Source: Telmatospirillum siberiense (lineage in GTDB: Bacteria; Pseudomonadota; Alphaproteobacteria; Rhodospirillales; Magnetospirillaceae). From it: a stretch of DNA of 64,000 nucleotides. Every line of letters begins with the position of its first letter. The first letter of the stretch is position 1. The translations under genes and the position numbers were made by a program. Positions 8,983-17,003 of the stretch are shown here, one piece after another. The notes under the pieces were generated by a model. The model was given only the letters and a program-made list of their open reading frames with translations, made no database searches and was not told the origin of the DNA. Where the stretch lies: the NCBI RefSeq assembly GCF_002845745.1, contig NZ_PIUM01000011.1:62001-126000 (forward strand), read 5' to 3'.

Positions 8983-9021
8983 TAATTGTTAAGGTATTAA
9001 CGGAAGAACGGGATTGCGGAC

Positions 9022-9402
9022 GTGCTTGCGCGCTTGGGTTGTCGTGTGGTCGTGGCTTTGGCGGCGTTTCGGTTTTTCGCCGTCGGGGCGACCGCTCAGG
9101 CGCAGGTCAATGATCCGCTGATCTATTATCAGGTTCTTTATCTGTCGTTCCTGGAACGGACCGCCTGTGGCGACGATGTGAAGGACTGGCGGGATAATCT
9201 TCGGACCATCCGCGACATTCTCGTCGTCGATATGGGACGCCGGGACCAGGATCTGTCGGCGATCGAAGGCCGCGCCGCCGACCTGCAGCGGGAAATGCCC
9301 TGCGACAGTGATACCCGGCGGGATCTTCTGGCGGTGACCACGGGCGAGCCGAGGCGTGCCCTGGCCTGGTTCGGGACCTTGAAAACCGTTCAGACCCCTT
9401 GA
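9022..9402 (+). CDS. Small exported protein, paralogue 1
   Basis: A 126-residue protein of unrecognised family. Residues 1-27 form a signal peptide ending in the Ala-rich ATAQAQ segment, so it is probably periplasmic. The mature part begins DPLIYYQVLYLSFLER and has two cysteines (ERTACGDD, EMPCDSDT) that could form a disulfide. The rest is a charged, probably helical stretch. The start is a GTG at 9022; no earlier start keeps the signal peptide. A clear paralogue lies at 11060-11440 with the same mature length and both cysteines. A transglutaminase-like protease lipoprotein lies between them. Function unknown. Confidence 0.75.
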   Translation: MLARLGCRVVVALAAFRFFAVGATAQAQVNDPLIYYQVLYLSFLERTACGDDVKDWRDNLRTIRDILVVDMGRRDQDLSAIEGRAADLQREMPCDSDTRRDLLAVTTGEPRRALAWFGTLKTVQTP

Positions 9403-10007
9403 TCGTCGATTAAAGCGGCCGCCTGGCGGAAGAAATGCGGTAAGGCTCCCCCGTGATTTCCCCCTTGCACTTCCCAGACCTTTAGACGGACGCGTATCGG
9501 TGGCATTGAACTCCGCGTCGGTTTGGGGCTCGTGACACCCCTCTTTTGACCTTCCCGCCCCCTGACGCAAATTTTTTTTTTGAGACCTCTTTCGGTGGTC
9601 TCCGTGGCGATCCCTCGCACACCCTTCGATTCCGTTGCAATCGTCATTATTGCCACCGGCCCTCCCGGCCGTTGCGATTGCGGCTGCCTGAATCCTGAAA
9701 AATCATTTTGTCGCAATGACTTGGTGCTGCCCACCGAGAGGGGGCGGCGCAATCGGAAAGAGAAAAGCCAAGCAGAAGCTGTAACGGCATTAATAACAAA
9801 TAATATTGCATTTTATCTAAATTTGATACAAAGAGTAAATGATTGTATTTGCTCTAATTTCTCTGCATAAAATCGCTTGACGTTAATAGTCTCCGCTATA
9901 TTTTACCTACCAAGGAATGGTTCTTGGGGCGCGGCAGGCAATCTTCTCTCGGTTTAGTTGGGGTAATTGCTCTTCTCGCCGATAACTCGCAGTACGGAGA
10001 CTTTGCG
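9403..10007. other. Long intergenic region upstream of protease gene
   Basis: About 600 bases without a supported gene. There is a run of ten T at about 9570 with no clear hairpin before it. The section 9780-9900 is strongly A+T-rich compared with its surroundings and leads into a promoter-like sequence. No small gene with convincing codon use was found on either strand. Confidence 0.5.
9877..9904 (+). promoter_or_regulatory. Candidate sigma-70 promoter of protease lipoprotein gene
   Basis: TTGACG at 9877-9882 matches a -35 box. TATTTT at 9899-9904, 16 bases downstream, is an acceptable -10 box. It lies about 100 bases upstream of the chosen GTG at 10008. Call rests on consensus only. Confidence 0.4.
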
Positions 10008-10655
10008 GTGGCTAATCACTCTTCTGCTCTGACGTCTGCTTCGGTGATCGGCAAGGCTATCGTCGCCCTGGCTGGGGCGCTGTTTCTCTCGGCTTGCGCC
10101 GGTGGTCCGCTGCCGGCTTCAAGCCAAATCCCGGGTGGTGTCGTCAGCAACACGCTGCCGGCGGGTTACGCCCAGTTCTGCGGCCGTCACCAGGAGCTCT
10201 GCACGCTGCCGGCGCAAGCGACGACGGCGCAGGCCGTGGTGCCGATGACCGCCGAGACGGAAAAGCAGTTGAGCCAGGTGAATGTCAGCATCAACCGGGC
10301 GATCCGCCCGATGGCCGACGCCGGGAAGGCGGGCTACTGGGAACCGGCCAGCGCCGGCGATTGCAAGACCTACACCGTGCGCAAGATGCAGGCCCTGCTG
10401 GCCCTCGGTCTGCCGCGCGAGGCGCTGCACGTCGCCATCGTCCGGACCCCGCAGGCCGAGAGCCATGCCGTGCTGACCGTCGATACCGACCGTGGAACCT
10501 ATGTTCTGGACAACATGTCCGACGAGTTGCAGCCCTGGGAAAAACTGCCCTACACCTTCTGGTCGCGTGAAGCGGCCCCCGGCCAGCAGTGGAGCTTCCC
10601 GGCGCTGGACGGCAAGGGACGGATCGCCTCCATCGTCGATAAGTCCCAATCCTGA
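10008..10655 (+). CDS. Transglutaminase-like cysteine protease lipoprotein (BTLCP/LapG-like)
   Basis: A 215-residue protein with the bacterial transglutaminase-like cysteine protease fold. The triad is visible: C119 in AGDCKTYTVRKM, H153 in AESHAVL and D168 in YVLDN. The N-terminus is a lipoprotein signal (LSACAGG, lipid-linked C30), so it is probably membrane-anchored in the periplasm. The GTG at 10008 follows ACGGAG at good distance and gives a clean signal peptide; the longer reading to 9924 does not. LapG members of this superfamily release large adhesins under cyclic di-GMP control, but no LapA or LapD partner is in this window, so the substrate is open. Flanked by two paralogous small exported protein genes. 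Confidence 0.85.
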   Translation: MANHSSALTSASVIGKAIVALAGALFLSACAGGPLPASSQIPGGVVSNTLPAGYAQFCGRHQELCTLPAQATTAQAVVPMTAETEKQLSQVNVSINRAIRPMADAGKAGYWEPASAGDCKTYTVRKMQALLALGLPREALHVAIVRTPQAESHAVLTVDTDRGTYVLDNMSDELQPWEKLPYTFWSREAAPGQQWSFPALDGKGRIASIVDKSQS

Positions 10656-10687
10656 ACGTGACGCCGGCCGTCTGACGGCCGCGAAGG

Positions 10688-10718
10688 AAAAACCCCGGCT
10701 TTGGACCGGGGTTTTTTT
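10688..10718 (+). terminator. Rho-independent terminator after protease lipoprotein gene
   Basis: A CCCCGG stem (10693-10698) pairs with CCGGGG (10706-10711) around a seven-base loop and is followed by seven T. It lies 33 bases after the protease stop codon. The preceding A-run can extend the stem, so it may act in both directions. Confidence 0.9.
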
Positions 10719-10794
10719 GTCTGTGTCTTGTTCGGGCGTTGATATCCCGCCTTCGGTAAAACAAGGTGCACCGGCCTCTGTGCCCGTAGGCTAA

Positions 10795-10912
10795 GCCCTC
10801 TCCCACTTCGTGGGCGAGGGGACCTCCGAACCGACCGTTTTCATCCCCGCTGGCGCATCGACCGCGTCGATGCAGGGTGTCTCTCCCGCAAAGCGGGCGA
10901 GGGGAGATTAGC
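10795..10912. repeat. Palindromic intergenic repeat, CCCTCTCCC type, copy 1
   Basis: Two hairpins built on CCCTCTCCCACTTCGTGGG and CTCTCCCGCAAAGCGGGCGA, each followed by GAGGGG. A longer relative lies at 60590-60775. Short G+C-rich repeats with this wording occur between genes in many proteobacteria (general knowledge). No coding capacity. Confidence 0.6.
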
Positions 10913-10984
10913 GCCAAAACGCCCCTTTCCGCTTCGTGCCGGCATGCCGCCCAGGGGCGCCGATGCCATCGGCTTGGGCTATTG

Positions 10985-11022
10985 GCGTGAAAGGCGTTGG
11001 CTTTTTCGCTTATGACGCGATT
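10985..11022 (+). repeat. Upstream repeat copy 2 (in front of small exported protein gene)
   Basis: Second copy of the segment at 8945-8982, with changes only at a few positions. The distance to the downstream gene start is conserved to within two bases (40 against 38). This supports a shared regulatory role or a recent duplication. Confidence 0.8.
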
Positions 11023-11059
11023 AGAGTAGGGCCTTGGCGGGCGGAATGGGGACGGTGAC

Positions 11060-11440
11060 GTGGGGCGGAACCGGTTATGCTGGGTGATGGGCTGGTTGTT
11101 GGCCTGGCGTTTGGTGATCCCGGATTCTTTCGCCCAGACGCCGGTCCGTGATCCCCTGGTCTATTATCAAATCCTCTATCTGTCCTTCCTCGAACGTTCC
11201 GCCTGCGGTGACGATGTCCGGGGCTGGCTGGACGGTCTGCGCACGATCCGCGACATCCTCTCATCCGATCTCGGTCGCAGCGAACGTGACCTGGCGGCGA
11301 TCGAATCCCGGGCCGCCGACTTGCAGCGGGGGGTGCCCTGCGACAGCGATACCCGGCGCGATCTTCTGTCGGTGACCGCGGGCGAGCCCCAACGCGCCCT
11401 GACGTGGTTCCGGACTCAGAAAAGCCCCCGAATACCGTGA
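11060..11440 (+). CDS. Small exported protein, paralogue 2
   Basis: A 126-residue exported protein. The N-terminal 25 residues form a signal peptide ending at SFAQ. The mature part closely repeats paralogue 1 (9022-9402): DPLVYYQILYLSFLER, the two cysteines in RSACGDD and GVPCDSDT, and a shared DTRRDLLxVTxGEP end. It starts with GTG, like paralogue 1. DNA similarity is high in the coding part and in the upstream repeat, while the sequence between differs, which fits a duplication with selection on the mature protein. Family unrecognised; function unknown. Confidence 0.75.
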   Translation: MGRNRLCWVMGWLLAWRLVIPDSFAQTPVRDPLVYYQILYLSFLERSACGDDVRGWLDGLRTIRDILSSDLGRSERDLAAIESRAADLQRGVPCDSDTRRDLLSVTAGEPQRALTWFRTQKSPRIP

Positions 11441-11945
11441 TTTTTTTTAGGGACGATCTGCGGTTGGTCTCCGGACTGTCAAAGCCCCGGTCTTAATTTC
11501 TTTTCGCGTCGGTATTCTTTCGATCTCCCAAGGGAAATGACTGCAGTCCTAAAGCATTCATTGGCCCCATTTGCGTCATCTTCATCCATGACGACAGAAT
11601 TTAAATAAATCACCGATCATTTTTATGTCATGAAATATTTCTCAGATCGCGAGAGCGGCGAAATTGCTTTGATCACAGATCTGTCATGGTGTTGCGTCTG
11701 GAACCCGCAATGGAAGATCTAATTATGATATCCGCAACTGCATGGGTATCACCGATGGCAGGGTTGATCCTCTGTTCCGGAGGGGTAGCATGTTAAGGAA
11801 TCGTTTTCTGTTAAAATTTAATTCAATTTGCAACGACCGGTTGATCGCACCGCAGCAATCGTGTAGAGATTGATTCAGGTTTCGGGAGTATGCAACCGAA
11901 AGACCCTATTCGGTTTGGTGTGAATCTTTTGAGAAGAGGCGGGAC
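11441..11945. other. Intergenic region upstream of exopolysaccharide head
   Basis: About 500 bases before the first exported gene of the polysaccharide locus. It is A+T-rich in two blocks (11580-11650 and 11790-11830) and contains a perfect palindrome ACAGATCTGT at 11675-11684. It probably carries the promoter of the Ala-rich protein gene, whose ribosome site GAGAAGAGGCGGG is clear. No gene seen. Confidence 0.5.
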
Positions 11946-12551
11946 ATGGCACGCAATGCAATGAGCAACCTGTTGGTGGGTGCGGCATTCAGCCTGGTAC
12001 TCACCACGTCCGGTATCGTAATGGCGCAGGATGCCGCTCCGGCATTGTCTCCGGCGCTTACGGCCAGCATTCAGGCGGCCACCTCGGCAGGGACTCCGGC
12101 CGAGGTGGCCACCGCCGTGGCGGCACTGGTGGCGGAAAATCCGGGACAGGCCGCGGCTATCGCCGGCGCGGCGGCCGCTGCGGATCCTGCCGCTGCCGCC
12201 CAGATCGCCGCGGCGGTCGCCCTGGCCGTTCCTTCGTCCGCGGCCTCGATCGCGGCCGCGGTCGCCCAAGCGGTGCCGGCCCAGGCCGGTTTGATAGCGG
12301 CGGTGGTGGCGCAGGCGGTGCCCTCTTCCGCGGCGGCGGTGATCGCGGCGGTCGCTACCGCGACGAACACGTCGGTGGCCTCGGTGACGGCTGCGGCATC
12401 CGCAGCCAACGCAACGGCCTCGACCGTGGTTGCCCAGGCGGTCGCGACCTCGTCGGTTGCCCAGGTGACGACCACCCCGGTGAACGCGACGACTGTGACG
12501 CCTTTGGCGCAAGCTGTCTTGAACAACGCTCCGCCCGCCAGTCCGCACTAA
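11946..12551 (+). CDS. Exported Ala/Val-rich protein with 15-residue repeats
   Basis: A 201-residue protein with a signal peptide (residues 1-28, cleavage near MAQDA). Prolines at 51, 66, 81, 96, 111 and 126 mark exactly periodic 15-residue units such as PSSAASIAAAVAQAV and PAQAGLIAAVVAQAV, with a hydrophobic residue at position 6 or 7 of each unit. From about 141 the units degrade into a Thr/Ser/Val-rich tail ending NNAPPASPH. It has no cysteine after the signal peptide and almost no charge. It stands first in the plus-strand series that leads to the outer-membrane barrel, Wza and Wzc genes, so a role in polysaccharide secretion or the matrix is possible. No known family was recognised. Confidence 0.8.
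   Translation: MARNAMSNLLVGAAFSLVLTTSGIVMAQDAAPALSPALTASIQAATSAGTPAEVATAVAALVAENPGQAAAIAGAAAAADPAAAAQIAAAVALAVPSSAASIAAAVAQAVPAQAGLIAAVVAQAVPSSAAAVIAAVATATNTSVASVTAAASAANATASTVVAQAVATSSVAQVTTTPVNATTVTPLAQAVLNNAPPASPH
12096..12365 (+). repeat. Six 45-base repeat units encoding Pro-punctuated helices
   Basis: Six tandem units in the Ala-rich exported protein gene, each encoding 15 residues beginning (or nearly so) with Pro. Period is exact at the protein level and degenerate at the DNA level, so the array is old or kept by selection on the protein. Confidence 0.8.
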
Positions 12552-12654
12552 GGCTGCCGGCTTTTTTGTCTGTACTGAGAACACGATAAAACGCCACGCG
12601 CATTTCCGCTTGGTGTCTGGTTGAATGCCTAATTTAATTTGGGGGCGGTTGAAG

Positions 12655-13938
12655 ATGAGACTCATTGGTATTGGGGTCGCCGCGGCGATCGCGGTCGTTT
12701 TGCCTGTCGAATTTGCCAATGCTCAAGTAAAGGCCGGGCTGGAAGCCCCCGAAGCGACGACACCGGAGCGGCAAAGCGTATTGCAGCGCGCCCGTCCGGA
12801 CTACGATCCGCTGGGCGTTCGTGCGGGATCCTTCATCATCTTGCCGTCGGTGGACGTGGAGGAGGCTTATAACTCCAACGTCTATGTCACACCGAACAAT
12901 ACGAAGGAAGATTTCGAGACGGTGCTTCGTCCGGCCGTTGCGGTCAATTCGGACTGGAACAACCACGCCTTGAGCTTTTTGGCGAATGGCACCATCAAGC
13001 GCTTCGCCAAGGAAGTCAGTGAAAACAACAGCGACGCCGGCGCTTTCGTCAATGGACGTTACGATATCGAGCGTGACGTCTATTTCACCGGAGCGTTGAG
13101 CTATCAGCTATTGCACGAGGACCGGTCTTCGCCGGATGCCGTCACCACTCAGAAAAGTCCCATCGAATATCAGCAGGGAAGCGCTAAATTCGGTTTCGTC
13201 CGGGAACCCGGCCGGCTGGGCTTCCGTCTTGACGCCGGGGCGGATACCTATGCCTACGGCAATGGCGTGACCAGTACCGGCACGCGCATTATTGAGACCG
13301 ATCGCAATTACACCTCCTATACCATCACACCGCGTGTTCGTTACGAGATCACGCCCGGATATCATGCCTTCGTCAAGGCGTCGTACAACGATCGCGTCTA
13401 TGTGAACACTCCCGATACCTCGGGGTACAACCGGAATTCGACGGGTTATGCGGTTGATGCCGGTACGGCGGTGGACCTTGGTCGTGTCCTGACCGGTGAG
13501 GTCTATGTCGGCTATTTGAGCCAGGATTATGACGACAGCCGTTTGAAGTCGGCGAGCGGGGCCGACTATGGCGCCAGCCTTCTGTGGAACGTGACGCAGA
13601 TTACGTCGCTTCGTCTGTCCGCGCAGCGCACTGTCGAGGAAACGACGCTGGCTTCCACATCGGGTTATTTACAGACGACGGTGTCGCCGTCGATTGAACA
13701 TGAGTTGATGCGGAACCTGTTGCTGAACGCCGGGTTCAGTTACGTCCTCCAGGAGTTTCAGGGTTCAAGCCCGTCGCGGACAGACGATATCTACAAGACT
13801 GATGCCGGTCTGCGCTATCTGATCAACCGGAACATGTCGGTGGGGTTGACGGGATCTTATGGATGGCGGCGGTCGAACGCGCTGAACACCAATTACGACC
13901 AGGATATCGTGTTGGCGCGGTTGCGCTTGCAACTCTAG
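12655..13938 (+). CDS. Outer-membrane beta-barrel protein of polysaccharide locus
   Basis: A 427-residue exported protein. The ATG at 12655 gives a good signal peptide (MRLIGIGVAAAIAVVLPVEF, cleaved near ANAQ). The mature part is rich in alternating aromatic and polar strands and ends with LARLRLQL, fitting an outer-membrane barrel of the BBP2 type (putative beta-barrel porin 2), a family often coded with alphaproteobacterial exopolysaccharide genes. It lies 26 bases before the Wza-like gene and probably acts with it as an export or anchoring protein. An earlier ATG at 12625 would add ten residues ahead of the signal peptide. Confidence 0.82.
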   Translation: MRLIGIGVAAAIAVVLPVEFANAQVKAGLEAPEATTPERQSVLQRARPDYDPLGVRAGSFIILPSVDVEEAYNSNVYVTPNNTKEDFETVLRPAVAVNSDWNNHALSFLANGTIKRFAKEVSENNSDAGAFVNGRYDIERDVYFTGALSYQLLHEDRSSPDAVTTQKSPIEYQQGSAKFGFVREPGRLGFRLDAGADTYAYGNGVTSTGTRIIETDRNYTSYTITPRVRYEITPGYHAFVKASYNDRVYVNTPDTSGYNRNSTGYAVDAGTAVDLGRVLTGEVYVGYLSQDYDDSRLKSASGADYGASLLWNVTQITSLRLSAQRTVEETTLASTSGYLQTTVSPSIEHELMRNLLLNAGFSYVLQEFQGSSPSRTDDIYKTDAGLRYLINRNMSVGLTGSYGWRRSNALNTNYDQDIVLARLRLQL

Positions 13939-13964
13939 AATTTTGGGCGAAGCGTTGCGAGTGA

Positions 13965-14534
13965 ATGGGAATGCTATCAGGATTGTATGCGTCGGTACGT
14001 CGCTTTTCACTGTTGTTGCTTGTCGTGGTGATTGCTTCTTTGTTGTTGGGTGGGCAGTCCATGGCCGACGACAAGGTCGCCTACCGGTTGGGTACCGGTG
14101 ACAAGGTTCGGGTGACCGTTTTCAATGAGGCGGACCTATCCGGGGACTTCGACGTCAACGACCAGGGGGCTGTTGCACTGCCGTTGGTCGGTCAGGTCGA
14201 CGCGGTGGGGAAGACCGTTGCTGAATTTCAGGCGGAAATCGCACAGAAATACGGTGCAACTTATCTGGTCAATCCACGGGTCAGCGTTGCGGTGTTGAAC
14301 TATCGTCCCTTTTTCATTTTGGGCGAGGTCAAAACTCCTGCAAGCTATCCTTATGTCAACGGCATGACGGTGATCAACGCTATTGCTTTGGCAGGTGGCT
14401 ATACGCCGCGCGCCAACAAACAAAACATCGTTATCAAGCGGGCCAATGACCCATCGGCGACCGAACAAACGGTCAACGAGGATGCTCCGGTCCTGCCGGG
14501 AGACGTAATCCGCGTACCGGAACGATTTTTTTAA
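13965..14534 (+). CDS. Polysaccharide export protein, Wza-like
   Basis: A 189-residue periplasmic or outer-membrane export protein. A signal peptide covers residues 1-34. Then comes the Poly_export domain (YRLGTGDKVRVTVFNEADLS, 40-120) and a SLBB-type beta-grasp region (FFILGEVKTPASYPYVNGM, about 115-175). It is shorter than E. coli Wza (about 380 residues) and has no lipobox cysteine, as in many alphaproteobacterial versions that carry one SLBB domain. It would form the periplasmic or outer-membrane exit channel that works with the tyrosine autokinase coded next. Confidence 0.92.
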   Translation: MGMLSGLYASVRRFSLLLLVVVIASLLLGGQSMADDKVAYRLGTGDKVRVTVFNEADLSGDFDVNDQGAVALPLVGQVDAVGKTVAEFQAEIAQKYGATYLVNPRVSVAVLNYRPFFILGEVKTPASYPYVNGMTVINAIALAGGYTPRANKQNIVIKRANDPSATEQTVNEDAPVLPGDVIRVPERFF

Positions 14535-14693
14535 GCGATTTGCGATTGCCTGGATCGCCACATTTCGTCGTTGCCGGGCCATCATGCCTGGCAAGTCATC
14601 GATTCCTGGGGAAAGTCCTGGCGTTGATGAAGACGGGGGCATCCGGCTTGACCGCAAGCCGCTCTCGATTGTGAACAGGGAGTCACCAGGTCA

Positions 14694-17003
14694 ATGGATG
14701 CTTCTGATCTGCCTATGCCGTCCCCTACGGAACCGTCAGCTCCGGTCCCCGGAAGCAAGCGAGCCGTAAGCTTCACCCGGTTACTTGGGGAAGGGGCCGA
14801 TCATGGCCTTGAACTGGTCGACTTACTCCATATCCTGCGTCGGCGCAGGAAGGTCATCTTCATTTGCATGGCGGTGGTGACCGCGATCAGTGCCGCCGTG
14901 GTCTATCAGATCACTCCGCATTACACGGCCGAAGCCACTGTCATGCTGGAACCGCGTAAAACCCAGGTGGTCGATCTGCAGGCGGTCGTTTCCGGATTGC
15001 CGGCCGATTCAGCGGTTATCCGCAGCGAAGTCGAGGTGCTGAAATCTCCGACTATCGCCGAACAGGTGGTAAAGCGGCTCAATCTCACCAAAATTCCCGA
15101 ATTCAACGCCAAGCTGCGGCGTCCGTCGGCATTCGCGCCGGTGACCGACGCGATCGACAGCCTGTTCGCGACCATCAAGCCGTTGCTCGGTATCCAGCCG
15201 CCGCCTGCCGAGCCGTCCGGGGATCCGGAACAGGCCGCTGTTCTGGCCGCTGTCGGCGCGGTGCAAGCGCGCACGGATATTCTGAACGATGGGCGTTCCT
15301 ATGTCCTTAAGATCCGTTTCGAATCCGAAAGTCCAAAGCTTGCCGCCCAGGTGGCCAACGCTTTCGTCGATGCCTATCTGGAGAGCCAGCTTGAAGCGAA
15401 GTTCGAAGCGGTCAGGCGGGCCAATGTATGGCTCAATGAGCATCTGACGGAATTGCGCACCAAAGTGGAGTCGACCGACCGTGCCGTTCAGGTATTCAAG
15501 ACCCAGCACAATCTGGTCCAGACCCGCGGGGAGACTGTCAGCGTGCAGCAGCTTGGGGATCTGAATACTCAACTTATCCTTTCCGGAGCGGAGCGTGCAC
15601 AAAAGGAATCTAATCTTCGTCAGATCCAGGACCAATTGCGTTCCGGTGGTGTCTCGGCAGCGGCACAAGTGCTGGCCTCACCTCTGATACAAAGATTGCG
15701 GGAACAGGAAACCGACCTGCTTACTCAGGAAGCCTTGATGGCGTCCAAATATAAGCCGGCTCATCCTGCGATGATCAATATCAAGGCCCAGGAGAAAGAT
15801 CTCCAGCAGAAGATCGAAGATGAGATCAACAAGATCGTGAAGGGAATGTCCGGAGAGGTGGCGGCCGCGCGCGCCAAGGAGTCCTCTCTTCGCGAAAGCC
15901 TGCAAGACCTTCAGAAAACCACGGGCCTGCAAGGCGAGGCTGAAGTTCAGTTGCGGCAGCTCGAACGCGAAGCGGAATCCAACAAAACCCTTTATCAAAA
16001 CTTCCTTACTCGATTCAAGCAGACTTCGGCGCAGGAGGACATTCAGCAGGCCGACGCGCGTTTGCTGGCGAATGCCCGTGTCCCCCGAATACCTTCTTTT
16101 CCTCAGACGCGCAGGCTGATTCTGATAGCGTTCTTTGCCTCGGGGTTCCTTGGTCTTTTCGTGGCTTTTGGCGCCGAGCGCTTGGACAACGGATTTCGCA
16201 CCGGGGAGCAGCTCGAAAAGATTGCCCAGGTTCCCGCTTTGGGTCTGGTCCCCGATGAAACGAAAACGAGCATGTCGGCCGTTGATACCATTCTCAAGAG
16301 ACCGATTGCGCCTTATTCTGAAGCCATCCGCACGATAAGGACCGCGTTGCGTTATTCCAATGTGGATAGTCCTCCGCGTGTGGTACTGGTCACCTCCTCC
16401 TTGCCGGCGGAAGGAAAGTCGGTGTTTTCCCTCTCGCTTGCGCGGAGCGTCGCCTCTTCCGGCGGACGGGCGTTGATCATCGATTGCGATCTCCGGCGTC
16501 CGACGCTGGCGAGGAATCTCAATGTCGAGGCTAAGCCGGGACTGCTTAGCCTGTTCGATGACAAGGCTGATCTGGCGAGTGTCCTTCGTGTCGAAGCGAG
16601 TTCGGGCATGCACTTCATCCCGAGTTCACCGGGAACACCAAATCCCCAGGATCTTCTCGGTTCCAAACATATGCGGACGTTCATCGAATCCATGCGGGGC
16701 CAATACGATCTGATCGTTCTTGATACCCCGCCTTTGCTGGCGGTGTCCGATGCGCTGATTCTTTCTCATTTGGCCGATACCACCATATTCCTGGTCCGGT
16801 GGGGTAAAACTCCTCGACCCGTGGCGATGGGGGCTCTTAAGTCGTTCCATAACAATGGGGGCGATCTGGCGGGCGTGGTGCTCACAAGGGTGGATTTCCG
16901 TCGGCACGCTACTTACGGCTATGGGGATGCCGGCTATTACTACGGCCATTATGGGAAACATTACGCAGGGTATGGTGCCGTCGAGGCCGAACAAAAGTCA
17001 TGA
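14694..17003 (+). CDS. Polysaccharide co-polymerase and tyrosine autokinase, Wzc-like
   Basis: Inner-membrane protein of 769 residues that sets chain length and couples synthesis to export. It has a Wzz domain with helices at 53-73 and 474-494, a long periplasmic coiled coil between them (about 230-450) and a GNVR-like segment (about 420-440). The cytoplasmic BY-kinase has Walker A SSLPAEGKS at 568-576, Walker A' ALIIDCDLRRP at 593-603 and Walker B LIVLDTPP at 673-680. The C-terminal tail holds a cluster of eight tyrosines between 741 and 760, the expected autophosphorylation site. Its stop overlaps the next gene's start. Confidence 0.94.
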   Translation: MDASDLPMPSPTEPSAPVPGSKRAVSFTRLLGEGADHGLELVDLLHILRRRRKVIFICMAVVTAISAAVVYQITPHYTAEATVMLEPRKTQVVDLQAVVSGLPADSAVIRSEVEVLKSPTIAEQVVKRLNLTKIPEFNAKLRRPSAFAPVTDAIDSLFATIKPLLGIQPPPAEPSGDPEQAAVLAAVGAVQARTDILNDGRSYVLKIRFESESPKLAAQVANAFVDAYLESQLEAKFEAVRRANVWLNEHLTELRTKVESTDRAVQVFKTQHNLVQTRGETVSVQQLGDLNTQLILSGAERAQKESNLRQIQDQLRSGGVSAAAQVLASPLIQRLREQETDLLTQEALMASKYKPAHPAMINIKAQEKDLQQKIEDEINKIVKGMSGEVAAARAKESSLRESLQDLQKTTGLQGEAEVQLRQLEREAESNKTLYQNFLTRFKQTSAQEDIQQADARLLANARVPRIPSFPQTRRLILIAFFASGFLGLFVAFGAERLDNGFRTGEQLEKIAQVPALGLVPDETKTSMSAVDTILKRPIAPYSEAIRTIRTALRYSNVDSPPRVVLVTSSLPAEGKSVFSLSLARSVASSGGRALIIDCDLRRPTLARNLNVEAKPGLLSLFDDKADLASVLRVEASSGMHFIPSSPGTPNPQDLLGSKHMRTFIESMRGQYDLIVLDTPPLLAVSDALILSHLADTTIFLVRWGKTPRPVAMGALKSFHNNGGDLAGVVLTRVDFRRHATYGYGDAGYYYGHYGKHYAGYGAVEAEQKS

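Larger units (their letters stand above)
10656..11059. other. Intergenic region with terminator and palindromic repeats
   Basis: About 400 bases holding, in order, the terminator of the protease gene, a palindromic repeat (10795-10912) and the second copy of the upstream repeat (10985-11022). No gene is supported here. Confidence 0.6.

Noticed and set aside
11941-11957. TGGCACGCAATGC as a second sigma-54 promoter
   Set aside because: It covers the start codon of the Ala-rich protein gene, and the distance between GG and GC does not fit the required spacing.
12096-12365. A possible CRISPR-like or satellite array
   Set aside because: The 45-base period lies inside a coding frame with a signal peptide and is kept only at protein level; there are no unique spacers.
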